Shown one piece after another: positions 36,140-44,847 of a stretch of 64,000 bases of DNA; position 1 is the stretch's first letter, and each line of letters begins with the position of its first letter. Both the position numbers and the translations under genes were made by a program. Source of the stretch: Chryseobacterium gallinarum (GTDB lineage Bacteria > Bacteroidota > Bacteroidia > Flavobacteriales > Weeksellaceae); NCBI RefSeq assembly GCF_001021975.1, contig NZ_CP009928.1, positions 1,488,001 to 1,552,000 of the forward strand, given 5' to 3'. Under the pieces are notes generated by a model. The model ran no database searches. It worked only from the letters and a program-made list of their open reading frames with translations, and was not told the origin of the DNA.

Positions 36140-36694
36140 TTATTGCCTTGTTAAATGGATAACTTTATTGTCTGGCAAAGTTGTCTTAAAGTTACTACAA
36201 TCCTGAGTCACAATATCATTGTCCGGATGAAAATTAATACTCATTTGATTTGGAGTTTCTGGTTTTATCCGTACATATGCATATCCATAGTCTATACATC
36301 CTACCTTATCACCAGAGAAGTCCATTAAATACGCTTTTAAATCTTTCTGAAAATTGAAACCAGTAAATCTGGTTCCTGTGTCAGGTTTATTAAAATTATC
36401 GTATTCTACAACACCATTAGCGTTTGTTATTTTTACCCTTCCAATAAGCATGTCCCATTTCTGATTTTCTCCCATATTTTCTTTTTTGATAAAATTAAAT
36501 TCATAATTTTTACCATCCCTGTTTCCTTTCCATGTACCAACATATTTATTCAGGGAGTTATTAATATCTTTTACATAAGAGGCATTTGGACAATTTTCAA
36601 ACTGATTACACTGCGCCATTGTTTCGAGAGATACTGTTTGTCCTATACAGCCTGTAAAAACAGCAAGGCATATAATACTTAAAATATTTTTCAT
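36140..36694 (-). CDS. Small secreted protein, tandem copy B (DUF6705-like)
   Basis: 184 residues from the ATG at 36694, aligned with copy A; the 24-codon extension to 36766 has no signal and is rejected. Same length, signal and Cys pattern as copy A. Differences cluster in the C-terminal half (for example DFSGDKVGCIDYGYAYVRIK against FFTGDKSGCIDYGNTYMWIK), while the N-terminal third is nearly the same at base level, suggesting gene conversion. Function unknown. Confidence 0.65.
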   Translation of the reverse strand: MKNILSIICLAVFTGCIGQTVSLETMAQCNQFENCPNASYVKDINNSLNKYVGTWKGNRDGKNYEFNFIKKENMGENQKWDMLIGRVKITNANGVVEYDNFNKPDTGTRFTGFNFQKDLKAYLMDFSGDKVGCIDYGYAYVRIKPETPNQMSINFHPDNDIVTQDCSNFKTTLPDNKVIHLTRQ

Positions 36695-36840
36695 CTTTTT
36701 AGTTAAGGATAAGAAACGAGACCGCCTCACAACTCGTGAAAACGGCCTTTTTTGTGAAATTTTCATGTATCCCTGTATGAGAAAGGTTTTCGTTTAAACG
36801 ATTCTCAACCCACATCATCTAGTTGTGATACACTTTCATA

Positions 36841-37395
36841 TTATTGTTTTGTCAGTATTATTTCTTCAGGTAGTGCTTGAGGGAAAGGTGTAGTATTATA
36901 ATACTGACAATCTGTTGTGATCATATTACGCCCTTTATTAAGTTTCCAATTAAGTCTTGTCTTAGTTGAATCTGTAAAATTAATGGCTATACCTCCAGTA
37001 ATATTACAAAGGTCTGGATCAACATAAATAAGAGAATACTTATCCCCATATCTTCTAAAACTAACTCCTTTTATTTTGGCATTATCATCAGATAAATTAG
37101 AGTTATCATATAAGATGTTATTATTAGAATCCAATACTTTAAACTTTCCAACTAGATAATCTCTATATCGCTTAAAGTCTGCATCATACTTATGGGTTAT
37201 TTTTTTTAAAGTTATAACAATCGACTTGTTACCCCAAGTCCCTTTCCAAGTTCCTTCGTAATTTTGAAGTTCATTATTAGTATCTTTTTCATAAGAATTT
37301 TCCGGAAGATCAACTTCTACTGGTCTAAGGGAATAGACTTGTTGTGCTTTACAAGATAATGAAGCAACCAGCATAAATAAAATAATATTTTTCAT
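36841..37395 (-). CDS. Small secreted protein, divergent family member (DUF6705-like)
   Basis: 184 residues. Signal MKNIILFMLVASLSCKAQ; then LQNYEGTWKGTWGNKSIVI, the same YxGTWKG motif as copies A and B, and a C-terminal QYYNTTPF...EEIILTKQ that parallels their SNFKTT...KIIHLTRQ. It is thus a third, older paralogue. It follows the JAMM-like lipoprotein gene by 15 bases, probably cotranscribed with it. Lipid anchoring is unsure because the lipobox is weak (SLSC). Confidence 0.65.
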   Translation of the reverse strand: MKNIILFMLVASLSCKAQQVYSLRPVEVDLPENSYEKDTNNELQNYEGTWKGTWGNKSIVITLKKITHKYDADFKRYRDYLVGKFKVLDSNNNILYDNSNLSDDNAKIKGVSFRRYGDKYSLIYVDPDLCNITGGIAINFTDSTKTRLNWKLNKGRNMITTDCQYYNTTPFPQALPEEIILTKQ

Positions 37396-37410
37396 AACTA
37401 TTTTTTAAAA

Positions 37411-38721
37411 TTAAGGACATTTTATTGATTCAACAGTATTTTTATCTGATCCTAATGTTAGTTTTTCAGCGGAAGCTGCAACTGTATTTGTTTTAAATAA
37501 TTCTAAACCCTCAATTTTTACTTTTTCTTCTAAAAACTGTACAAATATTTTTTCAATAAGTGAAGGTTTACTAAGATCACTCTCAGTTAATCGTTCGTAT
37601 TTATCAGTATACCATTTATTCCAACTTGCTAAAGTATTAGGTCCTACACCGTAATTTCCATCTCCTGAATATTTAAGCATATAATTCCCCTGTGAAGTTA
37701 TAACCATTGCGTAAGCGTCTTCCATAGTACCTTTTTGTTCAGCATTTCTCACACACCCTGTAAGAAAAGTAAAAATGTCTGCAGGCGAAAATATTTTGAC
37801 AACGCCTTCTTTATTGAGATGTACATGCATATACCCAAAATATTTATTGCCAGGAGGTAATTTTAGATTATCATTATCTGTATTAGCAAGTGATTCATAG
37901 CTTGTCTTAGGTCCATAAGCTGCTGCATATCCTGTTTCTTGATTCTTATTAAAAATAGCAGGTTTGTCCAACTCAATAACTTTATCTTTAAAATCTATAT
38001 TCATTGCTTGTCTTTTTAATGTTCCGCAATTGTCAAAAAACTGTTGGTCTTGACTACTTCCTGGGTAAGAATAGCCGTCACCGCCTCCGCCTCCACTATC
38101 ACCACCGCTTCCACTGCCACACGAAGAATTAAGACTTAAATCTGTACAATCTAAATAAGGGCCAACTGGAGAACAGCGTGTTTCTGTAAAATGATCTATT
38201 TGCAGAACTTCACCGGTTACCGTGTCTGTCCAGGTTACCGTTTTTGTAATGGTAATACATGCTGACCTGGCCTGAGGATCCTTCGATGTTTCTTTAAGGC
38301 TTCCGGAAAGGTTTTTCCTATCTTTAAACATCAGGATTTCAAAAAATTTTTTCGATTTTTCGTTGGGATCTGTCTTAAAATAAACTCTGTTTCCCTCCCT
38401 TTTTACAACAAGAGTAAAATATATTTTCCCGTTTTTGATAACAGGTACTTCCAGAAGGCTTTCTTCACCCGTCGTTAACGCATAGTTCCAGGCTACTTCC
38501 CCATGTTTGTTTTTGAAATATTCCGGGTCTGCATTGGCCTCAAATATCTTTTTGACGTTTTTAATATATTTTTCGTCTTCTTTCCAGAGACTTTTAGAAG
38601 TGTATTCCTTTGTCAGATACGATGCTTCCGATTCAGCTGTTGTTTCATCGTGCATGCAGGAATACAAAAACAAGCTAATTACAGCCAGCAACAGCATTTT
38701 AAGCCTTAAATGTTTTTTCAT
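37411..38721 (-). CDS. Lipoprotein with Gly-rich linker and JAMM-like HxH...SxxD motif
   Basis: 436 residues. Signal MKKHLRLKMLLLAVISLFLYSC with lipobox (LYSC), so a lipoprotein. An N-terminal domain (about 25-205) is followed by a Gly/Ser linker (about 207-225). The C-terminal domain holds FGYMHVHLNKEGVVKIFSPAD (about 295-315), where His-x-His and Ser-x-x-Asp are spaced as in JAMM/MPN metalloproteases, then an ITSQGNYMLKYSGD strand pair. A candidate upstream Glu is in KTSYESLANT. I infer a JAB-like domain, but activity is unproven. It diverges from an XRE regulator and leads three small secreted genes. Confidence 0.6.
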   Translation of the reverse strand: MKKHLRLKMLLLAVISLFLYSCMHDETTAESEASYLTKEYTSKSLWKEDEKYIKNVKKIFEANADPEYFKNKHGEVAWNYALTTGEESLLEVPVIKNGKIYFTLVVKREGNRVYFKTDPNEKSKKFFEILMFKDRKNLSGSLKETSKDPQARSACITITKTVTWTDTVTGEVLQIDHFTETRCSPVGPYLDCTDLSLNSSCGSGSGGDSGGGGGDGYSYPGSSQDQQFFDNCGTLKRQAMNIDFKDKVIELDKPAIFNKNQETGYAAAYGPKTSYESLANTDNDNLKLPPGNKYFGYMHVHLNKEGVVKIFSPADIFTFLTGCVRNAEQKGTMEDAYAMVITSQGNYMLKYSGDGNYGVGPNTLASWNKWYTDKYERLTESDLSKPSLIEKIFVQFLEEKVKIEGLELFKTNTVAASAEKLTLGSDKNTVESIKCP

Positions 38722-38784
38722 ACTATTGTGATTTTTTTATTATTCCAAAGTAACTATTTTTTTCCTACACCACAATAGATTTTT

Positions 38785-38816
38785 TTATTCGTCTTTATTC
38801 GGTTATATTCGAATAA
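38785..38816. promoter_or_regulatory. Three 10-bp-phased repeats plus inverted half-site
   Basis: TTATTCG at 38785-38791 and 38795-38801, ATATTCG at 38805-38811, then CGAATAA at 38810-38816 in reverse. Exact 10-bp spacing puts all sites on one face of the helix, between the lipoprotein and XRE gene starts. Confidence 0.55.
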
Positions 38817-38841
38817 TTTCAACATTTGTAAAAAATGCGTT

Positions 38842-39231
38842 ATGGTAAAGGAAAAGCTAATCAGAAAAAGAAACGAAAAAACATTCACCCAAAAAGACCT
38901 GGCAGAATATCTTAACATCAGCCAGACCCAATACAGCAGAAAAGAGAAAGGAGAGGTAGAAATTTCTGATGAATGGGAAAGAATTTCAAAATTATTGGAA
39001 ACAAACGTTGAAGAGATAAGAGAAACTGATCCAAACAAAAATATTACTAATTATTTCGAAAATACTATTACCAGCAATAATGGAAGCATTAGCGGTAACT
39101 ATTATTGTAATGTTCCCGAATTTTTGCTGGAAAGTCAAAAAGAATTCATTGAAATGCTAAAAAAGGAAATCCAGCAGAAAGATGCAGAGATAGAGATCCT
39201 GAAAAAAAGAATTAATGAATTAAAACAGTAA
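38842..39231 (+). CDS. XRE family transcriptional regulator
   Basis: 129 residues. An HTH_3 domain covers about 3-60 (KRNEKTFTQKDLAEYLNISQ, then YSRKEKGEVEIS). The middle is Asn/Ser-rich (NYFENTITSNNGSISGNYY), and the C-terminus (about 92-129) is a coiled coil (LKKEIQQKDAEIEILKKRI) likely used for dimerisation. It is divergent from the JAMM-like lipoprotein with a repeat array between, so it may regulate itself and that cluster. No toxin-like partner overlaps it. Confidence 0.88.
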   Translation: MVKEKLIRKRNEKTFTQKDLAEYLNISQTQYSRKEKGEVEISDEWERISKLLETNVEEIRETDPNKNITNYFENTITSNNGSISGNYYCNVPEFLLESQKEFIEMLKKEIQQKDAEIEILKKRINELKQ

Positions 39232-39302
39232 TTCTTGAAAATTAAACTTCAGGGGGTTGGCTTCTAATCAAACGGAACTAAATCCATAGCAAATACATGT
39301 TT

Positions 39303-40952
39303 TCAGCCAATTAACTCTTTTGCCTGCGCTAAAGCCGCTTCTGTAATTTTACTTCCGGAAAGCAATTGGGCAATCTCATGGAGTTTTTCCTCCTCACTCA
39401 AAGGAATGATGGTAGATTGCGTTCTCCCTGAAACGTCCTGTTTTACTACTTTGTAATTATCATTTCCTTTAGCCGCCACCTGTGCGAGGTGAGAAATAAC
39501 AATAAGCTGCATATCCTCAGACATTTCCCTCATCAGGATACCGATTTCTTCGGCCACCTTTCCCGAAACTCCGGTATCAATCTCATCCAGGATAAGGGTT
39601 GGCAGCTCATCACTTTCCGCAATAATTTTCTTTACGGCAAGCATTACCCTTGATCTTTCTCCTCCTGAGATCGCAGTCTGGATAGGTTTCAGGGGAAATC
39701 CGGAATTGGCCTGGAACAACAGCTGAATATTCTCTTTGCCGAATGCATTAAACTCCTGAATATCCTGTAGCTCAATATCCACCCTGGCTTTTTCAAGACC
39801 TAATTTTTTAAGCAGGTTTTCCGCTTTTTTTATAAAAACAGGAATATTCTTTTTCCTGTTCTTTGAAAGCTTCCCGGCAAGTTCCTGAAGCTCCTTTTCC
39901 TTTTTAGAAATATTGTCCTGCGTTTCAGCAATCTGTGCCTCCAGTTCGGAAGCCCCTTTCTGATCTCCTGACAGCTGGTTCCTGACCTCAATCAGTTCAC
40001 CGATATCTGAAACATTGTGCTTTAAGAATAAAGCATTGATTTTATTATTAAGCTCTGTAAGAATGATCAGGTTTTCCGGATTGATTTCTACCTTTTCCGC
40101 CTCATGCTCAAGTTCGGAAATCATATCTTTCAATTCCACGAATGAAGTTTCAAATCTTTCATTAAGCTCCGCAAAACCTGTGGAAACTTCAGCTATTTTT
40201 GATAACTTACTTCTGGCCTCATTAAAAAAAGAAAGAATCCCGATTTCTTCCTGATGGAACCTTGACAGGATCTGTCCTATATTTTCCGAAATCATCCCTG
40301 CATTTTCCTGGATAGACAATTGATTCTGGACATCTTCGTAGTCCACATCATCAAGCTTCAGTTCTTCCAGTTCATTCAACAGAAATTCTTTATAGTCACT
40401 TTCTTTATTAACTTCTGAAAGCTGTGTCTGCAATTTTTTAAGAAGCACCTTCAGGTTCTGAAACTCTGAGAATTCCTGCTGGTAGTCTTCAATAGCCTTT
40501 TTATTCCCGGAAAGTCCATCTATAATTTTAAACTGGTATTCAGAAGTAAAAAGATTGGATGTTTCAAACTGGGAATGAATATCAATCAGCTGTGAAGATA
40601 GTTCTTTTAGTACGTCCAATGTTACAGGAACATCATTAATGAATGCTCTTGATTTTCCGGAAGGTAGTATTTCCCTTCGGATAATGGTCTGAAGCTCATA
40701 GTCCAGATCATTTTCAATGAAAAACTTTTTAAATTGGTTATTTAATGCAAATTCTGTTTCTACAATACTCTTTTCTTCTGCTTTTGAAATAGATTTTACA
40801 TCTGCCCTTTCGCCCAAAATAAGCCTCAGGGCTCCTAAAATAATAGATTTTCCTGCTCCTGTTTCACCGGTTATAACCTGCAAACCATTTTTCAGTGATA
40901 CTTCAAGGGTATCAATCAGGGCAAAATTTTTAATATAAATTCTCGAGAGCAT
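39303..40952 (-). CDS. recN: DNA repair protein RecN
   Basis: 549 residues, normal for the family. Walker A GETGAGKSI near residue 28, long coiled coils (about 150-370) and a C-terminal SMC-like head with SGGERSRVMLAVKKI (signature, about 428) and LILDEIDTGVSGKVAEEI (Walker B, about 460). RecN is an SMC-like ATPase that holds broken DNA ends during double-strand-break repair. It is last in a conserved flavobacterial block with DUF4835, coaBC, rpoZ and bamD. Confidence 0.96.
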   Translation of the reverse strand: MLSRIYIKNFALIDTLEVSLKNGLQVITGETGAGKSIILGALRLILGERADVKSISKAEEKSIVETEFALNNQFKKFFIENDLDYELQTIIRREILPSGKSRAFINDVPVTLDVLKELSSQLIDIHSQFETSNLFTSEYQFKIIDGLSGNKKAIEDYQQEFSEFQNLKVLLKKLQTQLSEVNKESDYKEFLLNELEELKLDDVDYEDVQNQLSIQENAGMISENIGQILSRFHQEEIGILSFFNEARSKLSKIAEVSTGFAELNERFETSFVELKDMISELEHEAEKVEINPENLIILTELNNKINALFLKHNVSDIGELIEVRNQLSGDQKGASELEAQIAETQDNISKKEKELQELAGKLSKNRKKNIPVFIKKAENLLKKLGLEKARVDIELQDIQEFNAFGKENIQLLFQANSGFPLKPIQTAISGGERSRVMLAVKKIIAESDELPTLILDEIDTGVSGKVAEEIGILMREMSEDMQLIVISHLAQVAAKGNDNYKVVKQDVSGRTQSTIIPLSEEEKLHEIAQLLSGSKITEAALAQAKELIG

Positions 40953-41029
40953 GGATCAATAGCGGTTACTTTAAGTAATGCAAATATAAAACTTTAGGAT
41001 TCAGTATTCAACAGAAGAAAGCTTACACT

Positions 41030-41935
41030 TTATGTTTTCCACTTATTCCACTTATTATCAATATTTTTCGGGGAAAGGATAATCATTTGCTGCTTCAGGT
41101 CATTCAGAATAATTCCTCCATTGTTTCCTGAATTGAAAATATTGAAAATTTCGTCACTTTTATTATCCATAAACAGGTTGAAGAAATAGCTTTGCTGGAA
41201 TGAATTTTCATACATTTTAAGCTGCATCAGCGCGTCAAAGATAACTTTCTTTGCAGAAGTCTGGTCCTGGTTAAAAAGATTATCCAATCCTGCCCTGTGG
41301 TAGGTGTAAATGGTAGATCTCAACTGGTTCCAGTTAGGATTGATGATTTCATTAATCAATATGGTACGGCTTCTTGGCTCATTGATAGTATTCCAGCCTT
41401 CATAATTTCTATTTTGAGAGTTCTGGGCAATCTGCTGTGCCTTTGCAAACCACTGTGATCCTCCCATTGCCTGGAAGCTATCGGCATCATAGCCTAAAAT
41501 CAGATAAATATAAAAACTGATGACATCTGTAAGGTTTTTCCCCGAGAATTGTCTCTCGTTAAATATAAGGTTTTCATTTTCCACATATTCAAAAGACAAT
41601 CTTTGATCCTGGAGGTTTACCAAAGGAGATTCATAAGTGGTATTATATACAGGACGTACCGCCTGAACAACAATTGATCCTTTAAATCTATTTCCGTCTC
41701 TTTCAGAGATAACAAGGGCAAAACCACATTTGATTTTTTCAAAGTTCTGGAGTTTTTTCCCCGTCCAGCTTGTATTATTGATAAAATCTTTAAGACTTTT
41801 TTCCAATGCTTTAAAAGCTTGCTGGTTACTTCCTCCTAGTTGTTGGGAATTTACCTGTACAGTAGCCAGCAGCTCCTGGGAGAAGCTAAGGTTGTATATA
41901 AAAAACAGAAAAAATAAACTGATAATTTTTTTCAT
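41030..41935 (-). CDS. DUF4835 family protein (PorD-like)
   Basis: 301 residues. Signal MKKIISLFFLFFIYNLSFSQ. Conserved-looking blocks: ELLATVQVNSQQLGGSNQQ, KSLKDFINNTSWTG, FYIYLILGYDADSF and WNQLRSTIYTYHRAGLDNL. This matches my memory of DUF4835, called PorD in type IX secretion work, a periplasmic protein. Two T9SS cargo proteins in this window agree with an active system. Gene order with coaBC and recN supports the call. Confidence 0.82.
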   Translation of the reverse strand: MKKIISLFFLFFIYNLSFSQELLATVQVNSQQLGGSNQQAFKALEKSLKDFINNTSWTGKKLQNFEKIKCGFALVISERDGNRFKGSIVVQAVRPVYNTTYESPLVNLQDQRLSFEYVENENLIFNERQFSGKNLTDVISFYIYLILGYDADSFQAMGGSQWFAKAQQIAQNSQNRNYEGWNTINEPRSRTILINEIINPNWNQLRSTIYTYHRAGLDNLFNQDQTSAKKVIFDALMQLKMYENSFQQSYFFNLFMDNKSDEIFNIFNSGNNGGIILNDLKQQMIILSPKNIDNKWNKWKT

Positions 41936-42057
41936 ATGGAGATACTTATTGTTTTTTAAAGGTCAAATGTAATCGCTTCACCTTCATAGATATTGGCTTT
42001 TGTGAATCATAACGACTTCATTGTCTATTAAAAATTGAGAACGGAAATTTATTAAAA

Positions 42058-43263
42058 TTATTTCAAAAGTTGAGCTTCAACAAAATCGAGAATATCTTTG
42101 GCTACTTCGTCTTTAGACTTCAGATCAAATTCTTTCTCATCCGTCCTGGTAAATATTTTGATTTTATTGGTATCATTTTTAAATCCTGCGCCTTCGTCAC
42201 GCAAAGAATTTAAAACAATCATATCCAGATTTTTCTTTTCAAGTTTTCCTTTGGCATTTTCTTCTTCATTTTGAGTTTCCAGTGCAAATCCCACTAAAAA
42301 CTGATGGGTTTTCTTATCTCCCATCGTTTTAAGAATATCCGGGTTTTTAACCAGTTCAATGGTTAGATGTTCATCATTTTTCTTAATTTTTTCCTTCGCA
42401 ATCTCTTTCGGAGCATAATCTGCAACGGCCGCACTGGCAATTCCTATATCTATTCTGTCATAAAATTCAAATACTTTAGCCAACATCTCTTTGGCGGAAG
42501 TCACTTTATGTACTGCTATACTTTTATCATGAACGGTCTGAGAACCAGGCCCTGAAATCAGGATTACCTTTGCCCCTCTTTTTGAAGCTTCTTCTGCTAA
42601 TGAATAGCCCATTTTTCCTGAAGAATGATTCCCGATAAACCTTACCGGATCAATTGCTTCATAAGTAGGCCCCGCAGTAATTAAAACCGTTTTTCCTTCA
42701 AGGCTTTTTAAAGGAATTCCAGATGCAAAATAGTTCTCAACCGCAGCTAAGATCGTTGCCGGCTCTGCCATTCTTCCCTGTCCCACCAAACCACTTGCCA
42801 GTTCACCCTTTTCTGCCGGAATAACCCTGTGCCCGAAATGCTCCGCAAGTTCCAGGTTTTTCTTCGTTGAAGGATGTACATACATATCCAGGTCCATAGC
42901 AGGAGCGATAAATACCGGGCACTTTGCAGACATATAGGTTGCAATAACCAGATTATCACACATTCCGTTCACCATTTTAGACAATGTATTGGCAGTACAG
43001 GGAGCCACAATCATCACATCAGCCCATAAAGCGAGCTCCACATGGCTGTTCCAGCTACCATTATCACCATAAAAATCTGAATAAACAGGTTTCTTGGATA
43101 AGGTAGACAGGCTTAATTTCGTTACAAAATGTTCTGCATCGGAAGTCATGATTACCTGTACTTCGGCACCTTTCTTTACAAAATCCCTGATCAGAAAGTG
43201 AATTTTGTACGCTGCAATTCCTCCGGAAACTGCGATAAGTATCTTTTTACCGGAAACACTCAT
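42058..43263 (-). CDS. coaBC: Bifunctional phosphopantothenoylcysteine decarboxylase/ligase
   Basis: 401 residues. CoaC half (about 1-180): flavin-binding GKKILIAVSGGIAAYK, catalytic His in WNSHVELALWAD (about 74), and the PCTANTLSKMVNGMCDNL substrate loop with its Cys. CoaB half (about 190-400): TAGPTYEAIDPVRFIGNHSSGKMG and the lysine-bearing dimer strand (AAVADYAPK). It converts 4-phosphopantothenate and cysteine into 4-phosphopantetheine for coenzyme A. Lies between DUF4835 and rpoZ. Confidence 0.96.
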   Translation of the reverse strand: MSVSGKKILIAVSGGIAAYKIHFLIRDFVKKGAEVQVIMTSDAEHFVTKLSLSTLSKKPVYSDFYGDNGSWNSHVELALWADVMIVAPCTANTLSKMVNGMCDNLVIATYMSAKCPVFIAPAMDLDMYVHPSTKKNLELAEHFGHRVIPAEKGELASGLVGQGRMAEPATILAAVENYFASGIPLKSLEGKTVLITAGPTYEAIDPVRFIGNHSSGKMGYSLAEEASKRGAKVILISGPGSQTVHDKSIAVHKVTSAKEMLAKVFEFYDRIDIGIASAAVADYAPKEIAKEKIKKNDEHLTIELVKNPDILKTMGDKKTHQFLVGFALETQNEEENAKGKLEKKNLDMIVLNSLRDEGAGFKNDTNKIKIFTRTDEKEFDLKSKDEVAKDILDFVEAQLLK

Positions 43264-43326
43264 TTAGTTTTAATTTTTGAAATACTAAAATACTTATTTT
43301 TTCCCACAATCAGGCTTTAAACAACA

Positions 43327-43361
43327 AAGGTCATAAAAGAGCTTTATTCTTTTATGACCTT
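43327..43361 (-). terminator. Hairpin downstream of the omega-like gene
   Basis: Perfect 13-bp arms AAGGTCATAAAAG/CTTTTATGACCTT with a 9-base loop. The minus-strand tail is TGTTGTTT, so termination may be partial, allowing some read-through into coaBC. Confidence 0.6.
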
Positions 43362-43383
43362 GATTTATTAAAGATACAGATGA

Positions 43384-43707
43384 TTATTTTCTATCTTCTG
43401 TTTTTCTGAAATAGATATCGTCGTTTAACCATTCTTCAATTGCAATAGAAGTTGGCTTCGGAAGTTTTTCGTAATGTTTAGAGATCTCAATCTGTTCTCT
43501 GTTTTCGAAAACCTCTTCTAATGTAGAATTATGAACGGCAAATTCATCCAGCTTGTTGTGAAGTTCCGTACGGATCTCCGCATTGATCTGCTCTGCTCTC
43601 TTTCCCATGATAACAATAGCTTCATAGATTGAACCTACTTTATCTTCAATCTTATCTTTATCGTAAGTGATAGTGTTCACTTCTGCTTTTGTATCTTTTA
43701 CACTCAT
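43384..43707 (-). CDS. rpoZ: DNA-directed RNA polymerase omega subunit, Bacteroidota type
   Basis: 107 residues. GSIYEAIVIMGKRAEQINAE (about 27-46) is the omega helix pair that wraps the beta' C-terminus, and a family-specific C-terminal ISKHYEKLPKPTSIAIEEWL follows. Omega helps fold and hold the polymerase. Minus-strand -7 box TAAATTTG lies at 43737-43744, overlapping the bamD-rpoZ gap. Gene order after bamD and before coaBC is the flavobacterial norm. Confidence 0.88.
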   Translation of the reverse strand: MSVKDTKAEVNTITYDKDKIEDKVGSIYEAIVIMGKRAEQINAEIRTELHNKLDEFAVHNSTLEEVFENREQIEISKHYEKLPKPTSIAIEEWLNDDIYFRKTEDRK

Positions 43708-43748
43708 TTTGAGAAAATTATTTTATTTTAAGATGGCAAATTTACGAA

Positions 43749-44744
43749 TTATCTTTGAATTTTGAAAGTCGCCGCAGGAGGTGGGGTCTTAAGTACTGCA
43801 CTATCCCTCTGCATCTGCATTGCACGCTTTTCATTATTAATCTGATCTTTCATTTGCTGGTCTGATTTATTTTGCTGAGCAAGTTTTTCAGCTTCTTTTT
43901 TCTGTTTTGCATTTAAAGCTGCAATTCTTGCTTCAGTTTGCTTTTTAACAACCGCAAAATTCTGTTTTTCTTTTTCCAGTTTTGCACGCATTTCAAGGGC
44001 TGACTTAGCGTAATCTGTATTAGGCAATTCTTTTTCGATCAGCCTGGTATACGTTAAAGCACTTTCAATACGCTCATCTTTAAGGTCATAGACAGATTTT
44101 ATAGCCAGCTCATAACGGGATTTCATGATATAGTCATAAATCTTTGCGCGCAGTTTTGTGCCTGGAAAATCTTCCAACACGTTTTCCAACGCAACGTTTG
44201 CCGCTTTATAATCACCCATTTTGAAATACTGTCTTGCATTCTCATAGGCTTTGAATTCCAATTTATAGGATAGCTCATCAATAAGCTGGGTAATATTCTT
44301 TGATCTTTCAGAATTGGGGTAATTGGTCAGGAAATCCTGAAGCTCATTAATGGCTAATTCTGTACTGGACTGATCAAGGTTATAGTCCATAGATCCTTCA
44401 TAATAACATAGTGCAGACATATAAGCTGCTTCTTCTGCTCTCGGATCTTTAGGGAAATTGACTGCAAAATTCTTAAACTGATGCCCTGCCAGCTTATAGC
44501 TTTTGTCATAGTAGTTTGCATAAGCCGTGTTGAAGCCTACATTAGGGAAGTCATCTGTTCCTGCTACCAGGTTGGCAAGCCTATCGTAAAGCGCCAATGC
44601 ATTCTTCCACTTTTTCTTAGCAAAATTTTCATTAGCTACCTTCAAGATATAATCTTTATCAGCACTCTTCATTGCTCTTTCCTGCTGGCTTACGCATGAT
44701 GTCACCACCGCTACCGCAAAAAGACCTAAAATATATTTTTTCAT
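43749..44744 (-). CDS. bamD: Outer membrane protein assembly factor BamD
   Basis: 331 residues. Lipoprotein signal MKKYILGLFAVAVVTSC with lipobox (VTSC). TPR-like repeats follow: KKWKNALALYDRLANLVAG, NYYDKSYKLAGHQFKNF, DPRAEEAAYMSALCYYEG. A basic, Gln-rich coiled tail (about 260-331; ARIAALNAKQKKEAEKL) is longer than in E. coli, as usual in Bacteroidota. It assists BamA in inserting outer-membrane barrels. Minus-strand -7 box TATTTTTG at 44793-44800. Confidence 0.92.
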   Translation of the reverse strand: MKKYILGLFAVAVVTSCVSQQERAMKSADKDYILKVANENFAKKKWKNALALYDRLANLVAGTDDFPNVGFNTAYANYYDKSYKLAGHQFKNFAVNFPKDPRAEEAAYMSALCYYEGSMDYNLDQSSTELAINELQDFLTNYPNSERSKNITQLIDELSYKLEFKAYENARQYFKMGDYKAANVALENVLEDFPGTKLRAKIYDYIMKSRYELAIKSVYDLKDERIESALTYTRLIEKELPNTDYAKSALEMRAKLEKEKQNFAVVKKQTEARIAALNAKQKKEAEKLAQQNKSDQQMKDQINNEKRAMQMQRDSAVLKTPPPAATFKIQR

Positions 44745-44847
44745 ATAAAAAATTCAACAGTTTTCGGATTATACAGCCGATTTACTAATTTGCAAAAATA
44801 TAACTTTTTTGCCAATAGATTTTTTTTTATGAATATTTAACGTAATT

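Noticed and set aside
35527..37395. Possibility that the tandem small genes are phage or transposon cargo
   Set aside because: No integrase, transposase, inverted terminal repeats or target duplications are visible. Tandem duplication is enough to explain them.
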